Assembly (NCBI GenBank): GCA_963573305.1
Contig: OY754329.1
Location: 144,781,266-144,845,265, forward strand
DNA: 64,000 bases
Source: Pyrrhosoma nymphula
Taxonomy: Eukaryota > Arthropoda > Insecta > Odonata > Coenagrionidae
Direction of reading: 5' to 3'
Shown one piece after another: positions 36,101-48,100 of the stretch (the first letter of the stretch is position 1; every line of letters begins with the position of its first letter). A program made the position numbers and the translations under genes. The notes below the pieces were generated by a model that was not told the origin of the DNA, did no database searches, and worked only from the letters and a program-made list of their open reading frames with translations.

Positions 36101-39100
36101 GCTCTCTCAAGAACGTAACAGGAAGTGGAGCGAGGTTTGGCGAAAGGCAGGTATGAGAACATTTTTAAAGCAAATCCTCGGAAATTCCATTTCTGGTTAT
36201 GTCATTCTTAGAACTTAGAACGGCTCGTTTCAATACTTTTCCGTGGATAAAGCTGGTGAAACCTGTTTTAAGGTCGTTTTAGATGGTGAAGATGTTCATG
36301 CATCGTGTTTAGTGAAAAATTCCACACATTAGAAATCATGCAAGTAAAATTAGAACATTTTCTATTCTTGCTCACATAATCTCGTGAACAATCGCATAAT
36401 ACGAACACACAGCATCCATCTTGGCTGTTTTGGTTAAGATTGTTCGTAACTATATTCAAGAATTAGGGTTCATGTCAATTATATGATTTTTGCTATTTGC
36501 TGTCATCAATTACTCGTTGCTTCAAATCATTTAAATAATGTACGAAGATGATGTTTTCAAAAGAAATGAAAAGGTGATGCTTACATAAACATGGCCCACA
36601 AAGTATCCCATTATGGACTAGAATCACGCTACCGAAGATAATGAAGGTAAATCTGGATTTTTATACCAAGCCTTGGTTACTTGAATGCATATGCATTTCC
36701 TGTATTCTAGTATAGTGCCAGAAATTATATGAATTGTAAGAATGTTTCTCCTTGACACTCAAGATGTGTCATATGCTGATGTATTGTTGTTCAATTAGTA
36801 ATCAACAGTTTTTTGCCCAGTTAATGATCTGATTTCTGGATTTTATTTTCTTGTGACTTGTCATCTTATCTCTGGTCACACTATGTTCCAAATGTGATAG
36901 GAGATCTAAAATTTGCATGATCTTGCATTACACTGATCATGACTTTAAAAAAATTGTTTCCATTCCTTTTTGACTCCAGATATTGCTGCAAAAGATGCCT
37001 CATATCATACCACATGTTGAGCGAGTGCAGTTGTTTCGGAAATATGTCAACAATGAAAAGATGGTGTATGGTCTCACAGAGTCAGCATGTGCTTCACCTC
37101 ATTCAACCCTCATCACTGTACATAGGTGTGTTCGTGTTGTTATCTTAGAATTGAAAATATGATTTGGTAACTCAGATTTTAATGGGAACAGCTGTAATGC
37201 AGTGCTTTCCATAAATATCAATACATAATATGTCAATCAAGTGATCACATGATTAATATAAACCATGTGTTAATCTCGCAAATTCCAATCTTAAGAATTA
37301 CATAAGAGCTACATTGCACATTACTGCTGGTCTGTTATTTGCAAGTGTGTATAAGGCGATTGTGTTGTAGTAAGACTATTGATTGAATTGAAAAGTGAAA
37401 GCATCTGGTCCATCATTTAGATCAGCATATTGCTTACTTGATCCAGAAAATGTAAGTTTCTCCTTAGTAGAGCTGAAGATTATGCATCACTTTAACTGAA
37501 AGCATGTTTCTTGAGGTAGTACATAGTAGACTCCCTCTTATCCATTCTTGTATTCACCATCCAATACTCTCTCTATTTGAGGGACATATTGCAGTAGAGC
37601 TAAGGTGATGAGAAATTGTTTTAAATGCCTTCCATGTTGCACTTCAATTTATGAACACATTGAAACGCCCTAATGTATGCACTCAATGTCAAAAATTAAT
37701 GCTTGATAATAATTTTACTCTTCAAGTTGGATGATTTTAATGTGGAAATTCAGAAATTACTTAGTGAATTTCATCCCTTTTCAGTACATACTTTCCTGGA
37801 ACTAGTTCTTTTTCTCCATTTACCACATTGCCATAGTTGTGAGGAGTGAAGCTCCATCCCATGGTCCCTTGTCTCTTCATCTCTTGTTTGTCATACTTGG
37901 CTTGCTCTGTGCATTATCTTATCTATGCATTACATGACTGTTACCTTCAATGTGCAAAGAGAGATTCCCTGAAGGAATGGACTTTCGAAGGATCCATGTG
38001 GAGTCGAGGGCCAAGGTTTGGAGGGACCAAGCGTAGGACTGCTAAGTTGTTACTAGGGGCTTCCCAACATGACCCTTATCCAGGCCCGACTTAAGGCCTG
38101 TGCGGCATAGGCAGTTTAAGTGGTGAATGGGTTTGATAAGCGGGGAGGGGGGGTGCTGGAATACTCTATTGCCCGGGTGAAAATTTTGTCTTAAGCCGGT
38201 CCTGCCCTTATCATTACCCTTATCACATAATATGGCATTCTCAGGAGGGATGGGAGATGAGGTGGTCCACATGGGGCTTTGGGAGGACACGCCAAGCATG
38301 GGGAGCACTTCCAAATGAGTCCAGGTGGGTCAGTCTTTGATGACTACACCAGTATGGTAGTAGTGTTTGGACTTGAATGAACTGTTGCCTGTGAATTAGT
38401 GAAAAACCTCAAGACTTGTGGCTCTCTTTCACATAATGGACATTGTTGACCCACATTCTGGTATTCAGCTTCCAGAATAAATATTACGTCTGTCATATTG
38501 TACTGAAGGCTTCATCCCAGGGAAACAGTCCTTAACAATGGAATAATTTAGTAAGTTGGACCTTTAAAATGACAGATAAGTGTTGAAACCTTGGTCAGTT
38601 CTTATTTAGATTAAACCAGTGTGGGAAGCATTCAGGTACTCCTTTATTTATTCAGTTAGACATGTTAATTATATGCTGTAATGTCTTGTCAAACCATTTT
38701 GTACTTCTTCAGTTACAAGCACTGATCAGTTGCTTTTTTTATCTGTCAAAGTTGTGCTTTGACAATGAGCGTGATATATTATTATGCATTTTAAATTTTA
38801 TTGGTAGGTATCTCACACTAAATTTAACATTTCTCTATGCATTACTCTTCTCATTCATACATAAAATCCCATTATTGTAATCAGGACTCGGATTGTGGAA
38901 GATGGTTACCGCCAACTTGCCATGCTGCCTTCACAAGCCCTCAAGGGAGTGGTGAGAGTTAAATTTATCAATGAGCAAGGCTTGGATGAGGCTGGGATTG
39001 ATCAAGATGGAGTTTTCAAAGGTAATCAAAGTGTATCATTTTCTACCTCTTTAACTTCCTTCACTAATATAATTTTATATATGGTGATACCATGATTTAC

Positions 39101-42100
39101 TCTTTGCCCAGTGCAGTGCATTATTACCCAGTGCATATGTTTAATTCTAAAAGATAAATGGTGGTGTCATTGGTCTAGGGAATGAGTCATGATATGAACT
39201 CACTAACTGAATGAAAGAAAATTTTCTGAAAAGGGAGCCGGGAGTGAATAATTTAACAAAATACTTGCCTAGATTAAAACGACAGGTTACTAAATGGAGC
39301 TTGTGCATTTGTTCCTCAGGCAATATACTTCAGGCAATCTTGGTTAATATCAATTTACTGTTAATATATGTATATCTGAATTTTTTTTTTTACTTTTATT
39401 GCAGAATTTCTTGAAGAAACTATAAAGAGGGTATTTAATCCATCATTAAACCTTTTTCGAGTGACCAGTGAAGAAAGGTTGTACCCATCACCCACGTCAT
39501 ACCTTCAAGACAATCACCTCCAACTTTTTGATTTTGTTGGTCGGATGCTTGGAAAAGCTGTGTATGAGGTTGGTCCACATTATATAACTGGCAAAAATTT
39601 TTCAACCCTCACCAGATCAAATGAAGGGTGTTATATTTATTTTAGTTTTTGGCCACTCCTTAGATAATTCTTGCCACCATGGTATCCAAGAGAAACGAGA
39701 AATAATAATAATAATTTATTTACTCCAAAACATTTTTGTTGCACAAACTGGTAACAGCAAAGGAGCGGGAGCTTTAGGTGGTCTCCAAGGTCATAAGACC
39801 AGAATTGAGCCACCAGCAAATTACAAAAATGTATGCCATACAAATAAATGCAGTAACTGTTACATAAGTAATGTTACAATGAAAATACCATCGAAATAAA
39901 TGTTCAACCTTTTCTTAAAAAAAAAGCCAGTCTTTGGCAAGTTTTAACATTTTGTTTGAGAATTTAATTTTTGAAATTTCAGCGGGCATTAAATTAAATA
40001 TATTTGTATAATAATAAATCTAACAAGGCTTATCATATAAAAAGGGGTAGTGAAGAATTTTAAGAGCTGAATAGTCTCAGAAGATTATGGAGTCAACGGG
40101 AGAAATATTGATGATATGACTGCTTTAATTCTGGTGAAGGAAATCATTCATTTTGCATTTCGTTGGATTGCTTTGCTATAATTGGTGCAGTAAAAATAAA
40201 AAAATGGATATTCCTTTTAGATCTCGACTGAATTGTTTTCTGGCACTATTTAGCCATGAAAAATGTAATACTAGATCGCTTGGGATTGAATCAGTTTCAT
40301 TCATGAATCAATGAAAATTCAAAATGTTAACATTTCCTTTTTAATATGAAAAATAGCTTGCATCACACCATTCAATTGTTTTAGTGTTATTTAGTTGTAA
40401 AAATGTCAATAATCATCTATGCCCTCTGTTGGGGTGGTCTTTAGGTTGGAGAAGTGTTAGATAAGGTGGGAGAGGAAAGAAAGTGGAGATTCAGAGCAGG
40501 TAGCAAAAATAGATGAAGTACTGAGGTGGGAAGGCATGCTAAAGAGGGTGAAAGTTGGGAGAATATGAAGCAAACATGGATGAGGAAGGAGGAGAATATC
40601 CAATTTGGGCTTAATTGATGAAGCAGGAGGTACGGAGAGCTGTAAAGAGCCATAGTGATGGACAAAGAGTTAGCTTTTTCAGGAAAGATTGGAAACGACC
40701 ATGCTATGGAATAAATATCTTAGTAATTATATATTACTTGTATATGGTCAAACTTTTTGATACAAAAATTTTTGGGAAAAAGTTGGTGGTCGAACTCTAC
40801 AAAAGTAATAATAACAATAATAATATTTTATTTGACATTTAACAGAAGTACACTGCAATAGTCATCGTCATAAAACATTAAAAAAACACAGGAATCGGGA
40901 AATTAAAATTTGAGTTCAGAGGTATTACTCTAAAAAAATTCCTGTAATGAATAAAATGCTTTAGAAAAGAGCCAGTGATAAATAATTGTTTTAAATCTTG
41001 GCAGGCTGACAAGCCTGGCCTCTTTGGGTAGCATATTAAAAAACTTAAGTTTTATTACATTAAATGATTTAGTACTTTTTGATAATCTACAGTCGGGGAC
41101 TACTAAATTGTCCTTTATCCTAGTGCAATGATGATGAACATTGACTCCTGTTACTAATGAGCTCAGGTTTTGCTTTACCTCACATACACACTTATAAATA
41201 TAGTGACAATAAAGGGTCATAATACCTACCCAATCGTATAAAAAGTGGTTTACAATGCTCCATGGAGTTTGTACCAGAAATAATTCTAATAGCCCTTTTT
41301 TGAATCATGAAAACATCTTTTGAGTTTGAAGCGTGACCCCATAATTCAATGCCATAGGTCAGGTGACAATGGAAAAAGGCAAAATAAATTTGCCGCTGGC
41401 GGTCAATGGGTAGTAGGAGTTTTAGTTTCCATAGTAAGTATGTTGCTTAGGGAAGCTTAACCCACGATGGCACGCGTGGGCGGGGATTCCCCGCCCGACA
41501 AAAGAAAAAATTCCTACTCAGCACACTGCGGCCTCCTCTGTTCGACACTTCATCTAATCTACTATTTTTGAGCTCTTTTCAAGTTACAGTCCATAAATAC
41601 GAATAAGAATCTTTGTATTACATTTTATTACGTATCGGTCGAATCCCCGCCGGCGCGTGCCATCGCGTTACAATATCTGCTTGCGGAGTTTTTGAGACTT
41701 GACTCGATCAATCTCGCAGTTTGCATTGCTATTTCGCTACATTTGTTTGCCCGTTACATTGTCTAAGGAGAGGATGACTTCGGTATGTGTGAGTATACCT
41801 CCTTTGGTTTTGACCCTAAGGTATATACATATATATTTCTCACCGATTCTGTCTGAAAAGAACTCGTGAGGGAAGCATACGCTAGTTCCAATTGGTGATC
41901 GCTACCTTGTGTTCAACGCCCTGTACCAGTGCACCTTGCGAAAGTAATTATAACTGTAAATTTACATTCGTAGAGCTGGTGAATGTCACAACTGTAATAT
42001 CATTTCTATTGAAATGTGTTTATAAATATGCCGTAAATAGCTCTCTTTTTTTCAATAAGAAATCAAAAAGCCAAGCATACACTTCCCCACCATGAGTGAG

Positions 42101-45100
42101 CCTGAAAGACAACATACTGAAAGTATATGACAGTGAGAGTGAAGGGGAATATGCAGATTTGAGTGAGAGCGGTGATGAGGAATGCGACAACACCATTTAC
42201 CATTCGGACCACAACTCATTTCCTGAGGAAAGTGAGGATGAGCAATGGCCCGCAACAAGAGCTTTTTCCTTCGTGGGGAAAAACGGTGTGACAGAGTAGT
42301 CTGCTGTGAAGCTAACAAAAAGATCCAGAAATGAGAGATGCAATTTGCTGAAACGTCTACCTGGACCTCTGGGTAACGCACGAAATGTATCGGATATTTT
42401 GGGTTCTTGGCAAAAACTTTTCCAAATTGATATTTTATCAGATATTGTATCGCTCACAAACACAAAAGTTCGAAGTGTTCAGGGTAGTTTTCTGCATCAA
42501 AGGGATGCAAGGGAAACGAACCTAATTGAACCGAAGGCCCTTTTGGGATTACTGTATTTAGCTTGGGTGCAAAAGTCGAACCATAAAAATATTTTTGATC
42601 TGTGGAGAGCAGATGGAACAGGAACTGAATATCTTAGACTTGTAATGGGTGTAAATAGGTTCAAATTTTTGCTAAGAATGTTGAGATTTGACAACATTCA
42701 CGAAAGAAACGAATTGAAGAAAAAAGACTAATTTTCCCCAATTTGGGACATTTTCGAAACTTTTGTCAGTAATTGCCGGAATAATTACAGTATGAGTGAA
42801 GAAGTTACAGTAGATGAGAAACTTCCACAATTCTGGGGTAGATATAGTTTCCGTGTGTTTCTAAGTATGGGATCAAAATATTTGGTTGTTGTGATGCAAA
42901 AACATTTTACACCGGTAATATGGAAGTGTACGTTGGAAAACAAAATCAGGGCACATATAAAATTGATTACAAGCTAGACTCAGTGGTAAAAAGACTGGTT
43001 CAGTACATTTATAACACTGGAAGAAATTTCACCCATGATAACTGGTTCATGTCCTACCAGTTAGCACTTCATCTTCTAAAACATTGTGTAACAACAGTAG
43101 GAACGATAAGAAAAAATAAGGGTGAGATTCCACCCATGTTTATCGCAAAGCGAAAGATAGACTAGTTGGAAATAGTATTTTTGGTTTTCAAAAAGAAAGG
43201 ACGCTAGTGTCATACAAACCTAAAGCTAACAAAGTTGTATTGCTCTTATCAACAATGCATCGAGATGACATTGTGGATCCTCAAACGAATAAATCCGAAA
43301 TTGGTATGTATTACAACTCCAAAAAAGGTGGTGTGGACGTTTCACATCGTTTACAGTCCACTTACAGTGTCTCTCACATTTCATGCCGGTGGCCGCTAAC
43401 ACTTATTTTTACCTTGTTGAACATTGGCGCGATCAATAGCATTGTTATTTACAAATCTAACTCAGGTAAATATGTTAGCCGTAGGGAGTATTTGAATAAT
43501 TTTGTTAAACTTTTGACCAGAGATAACATGCTGAAAAGGGAGAAACAGCAAAATATCCAATTATCTCTGCGACTCCGGGTGCGGGAAATATTGGGTATAC
43601 CTTAGAGAGGAGATAACGTGAGCTGCCATGCTGAAGGCCGATGTGCTTACTGCCCATCTCAAAAAAATAGAAAAACAAAGACTGTATGAAATACCTGTAG
43701 AAAGCCCATTTGCCGGGAGCACTGTGTATTGAACTGCATACCATGTCCCCAAAATGCCGACGGAATTGATGACTGATTGTGAGTCGTATATAGTAATGTT
43801 TTTCTTGTAATCAGAAAATTTTCTCTATGTTCTCTATGTTTATGGCTTAAAAATGAATATGATTCGTTTGTTAAACATTTTTTCAACCGAACTTGTTAAA
43901 TAAATGTTCTTTTTTGTACTTAATAGTGTTTATTTAGCCGTATACAACCCGTCGGTCTTTTCCCCGCCCCGCGTGCTACCACGTTACAATAAAAGCGCGT
44001 GCTACCGCGGGTTAACAATGGTGGAGGATTTATGAGAATCCCACTTCAGTTTGGGGTCAAGTTTAAAGCCAAGCAACATGAGATTTTGCTTGTGGTTTGT
44101 TTGTGGGCTAAGAGAAAATAAGGCATTTTGTGTTTTATCATTGTTTAAAGTAAGCCCATTTGCTGAGAACCAATTTTGTGCTACTGACAACACGGAATTA
44201 GATATAACTAGTAAATGGGTGCTTGCAGTTTGCAAGCAAAAGGGGAAAAGTGTATGATAGTACATTGTAAATAATTTAAAACGAAAGCAGTTTAGTCTTA
44301 CTACTCATGGAAATTAAATTATTGAGGTGCATTGGTGACCTAAGAATATAATTTTGAGAATCTAGCATTAAAGGAATGGGTTCATGATACATATGCTTTG
44401 TTTTTGTGTGCAAGCAGAAGATATTGATGAACTAATTCATAAATAGTCCACGACTGACTTATCCTGAGCATGCAACTTCAGAAAGTTCATTGTGTGTTCA
44501 AGTGTGAACTATTCATTTGAGACTGTTCATTGATCGTTCGTTTTCTGTCCACAAAGTTTTATTCAATAATGCTCCCTGAATGAACATTTAAAGAACATAT
44601 TTAAACCAGGTATATTTGAATTGTCTAAGGAAAATTAAAGGACGTCTTTCTACATTATTGTAAATCTACATTATTCGTGGTGTTTAGTTTACACAGAACT
44701 GAAATGGTAGTGACGAAATATTTTCATAAATTTATTTTGACTTGTATTGCCGGCTTTTGACTTCTGGAGTCAGTTGTATTGTATGTAAATAAGCATGGTA
44801 TGTGCGGCGTGTTGCATTTGGTCCAGTGGTTTTATTTTCAAATTTACGTATTGCTATGTTCCGAGTGGAATTATTGACTTTATATTCATTTTGTGTGGCA
44901 ACAAAGGTTTCAATTAATTAACATCATAGAACTATTATTATGAATGGATGGCATTTTCTCATAATATCACGTTATTAATATTTAAAAATTACTTCTCATA
45001 GTTACATTGACGCACGGGAGTGGCCAGGTATATAACACTTACTTCTAGTTTCGTAGTTCAAATCATTTGCGAGTATGGGTATGTAATGGCATATCATAGG

Positions 45101-48100
45101 TAGGCATGTGTTAACAGTATTATTCCGATAGTTATGAGGAGATATGATGATTCCATGGTATAAGTATACATTGTGGTTCTATGATAGTAGCCTACGGAGA
45201 TGAAACTATTTTTGACATTTAGAGAATCATTTACGCTGAACATTCTTCGAACAATCCATGAAAAATTCCATTGAATATTCTTTGTACGATCTATGAGTTC
45301 CATTTGAACGTTCATTAAATGTCTTTCGATAATAATCTTTGATTGTTTTATTAGTGTTCACTGTTTCACAATAGTGTTCATATCATCCTAAAACATTGTA
45401 AATCGTGTAGTTCGAAGGAATAATATCATTATAAGCTATTGAAACATGCACCAAGAAGGTTAAATTTCTTTAAATGCAGGCTTTATAGCCCGAGTATAAG
45501 CTGGAAGTCTCGGGAACAATGAGAAAATTGCCTAGCAACGAAAATGAAAAAAGATCGAAATTTGCATTAATTTTGCGTTTAAACTTTAAATATTTCAATT
45601 AATCGATCGATAGAGAAAAATCGGTTGCAAGAATTAAACTCTTTAATGTATTGGCCTCATTTCAGTCAAAGAATGAAACTTTTATCTCAATTATTTCATA
45701 TTTTAATGAATGAAAGAAAATTACTCTACTCGGAATTTATTCGTTTTTCCCATTTAAACCCATTAAAAAACAAAATCCTATCTGGACTCGAAACTAATGA
45801 AAAATATTGGAATTTTCGATTTTTTCCTGACTCGATACCAAATTAAAACCCTCCCTTAAAAATTTCAACCTTCTATCTCAATTAGAAATGCCCAGGAATT
45901 CGTATCAATGAGTGAGTGAGTCAGTGAGTCAGTTTTGTAGCTTTATATATTACTAATAACGAGTAAATGGGTGCTTGCAGTTTGCAAGCGGAAGGGGTAA
46001 AGTGTATGAAAGAACATTGATAATCATTAAAAACGAATGCAGTTTAGTCTTACTACTCATGGAAATTAAATTATTTTAGTGGGGTGCATTGGTGACCTAA
46101 GAAGATTATATTGAGAATCTAGCATTACACGAATGGGTTCATGATACATATGCTTTGTTTTTGTGTGCATGCAGAAGACATTGATGAACTAATTCATAAA
46201 TAGTCCACGACTGACTTATCCTGAGCATGCAACCGCAGAACGATCCTTATGTGTTTAAGTGTGAACTATTGGTTTGAGACTGTTCATTGATCGTTCGTTT
46301 TCTGTCCACAAAATTTTATTCAATAATGCTCCCCAGATGAATATTTAAAGAACATATTTAAACCAGGTATATTTGAATTGTCTAACAACAATGTTCATTT
46401 TACATTATTGGAATATTCGTTGTGTGTAGTTTACACAAAACTCAAATGGTAGTGACGGCATATTTTCATAGATTTATTTTGACTTGCATTGCCGGCCTTT
46501 GACTTCTGGAGTCAGTTGTATTGTATGTGATCCAGAAATAAGCATGGTGTGTGCGGCGTATTGCATTTGGCTCAGTGGTCTTGTTTCCATATTTACATAT
46601 TGCATGGTTTCGAGTGCAATAATGACTTTATACTCATCCTGTGTGGCAACATAGGTTTCAATTAATTAACGTCAGCAAATTATTATCATGAATGGAAGGT
46701 ATTTTCTCATACTATCACGTTATTAACATTTAAAAATTACTTCTCATAGTTACATTGACGCACGGGAGTGGCCAGGTATACAACACCTACTTCTAGTTTC
46801 GTAATTCAAATCATTTGCGAGTAAGGGTATGTATTGACATAATATAGGTAGGCATGTGTTACAGTATTACTCCAATAGTTATGACAAAATATGATGATTC
46901 TATGGTATGGTATGGAGGAGAGTATCAAAGCTACGATAGGTTGCAAGAATACAGGATTATAAACGGCCAAAAATTATGTATACCATCATAAAACATTTTA
47001 AATCGTGTAGTTTGAAGGCATAATATCGTTAATAGTTGCTGAAATACGCTCCGAGAAGGTAACATTCCCTTAAATGCAGCCTTTACAGCCAGTATAAGGT
47101 ACTGTAAGTCTCGGGAACAATGTAAAAATTGCCTAGCAACGAAAATGAAAAAAGACGAAATTTGCAATTATTTTGCGTTTAAACTTAAATATTTCAATTT
47201 ATCGATCGAGAGAGAAAAATCGGTTGCAAGAATTAACTTCTTTGATGTATTGGCCTCATTTCAGTCAAAGAATGAAACTTGTATCTCAATTATTTCATAT
47301 TTTAATGAATGAAAGAAAATTACTCTACACGTAAATTATTCGTTTTTCCCATTTAAACCCATTAAAAAACAAAATCCTATCTGGACTCGAAACAAATGAA
47401 AAATATTGGGATTTTCGATTTTTGCCTGACTCGACACCAAATTAAAACCCTCCCTTAAAAATTTCAACCTTTTAGCTCGATTAGAAATGCCCAGGAATTC
47501 GTATCAATGAGTGAGTCAGTGAGTGAGTCAGTTTTGTAGCTTTATATATATAAATGTTTGATTTGGACAGGTCTTTTACACTTTGAATAAAAGTGGTTTC
47601 ATCAGCATACAGTAAAGACATGCATGGGACATTCCTAGGGAGGTCATTTATCATTATTAAAAACAGCAAAAGACCAAGGACAGAACCCTGAGGGACACCA
47701 TATTCAAGGTTTACAGGTAAAGACTGATTCTTGTTTATGCACACACACTGGGAACGATCCGACAGATAAGATTCAAGGAGTTTTAATTTGATATTCCTGA
47801 TACCATAGTGCTGTAACTTCTGAATTAGGATTGGATGAGAGACGCAATCAAATGCCTTACTAAGATCACATGCTATTAATGCAACTGAAGATTTATCTTC
47901 AAAAGAATCTAAAATAACATCAACAACATGCCGGACTGCTGAAGTGGTAGTGAAACCCTTGCGAAAACCAAACTGTGGTTGGGAGAAAATATTGTTCCTA
48001 TTAAAGTACTCATTAAGTTGGGACTTAATTATAATTTCCAGTATTTTAACAAAAATTGGTATAGTTGAAATTGGCCTGTAACTGGAAGGAAAACTTTTGT

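Noticed and set aside
42197..42463. Minus-strand ORF inside the second piggyBac
   Set aside because: It is antisense to the recognisable transposase N-terminal region and has no similarity of its own.
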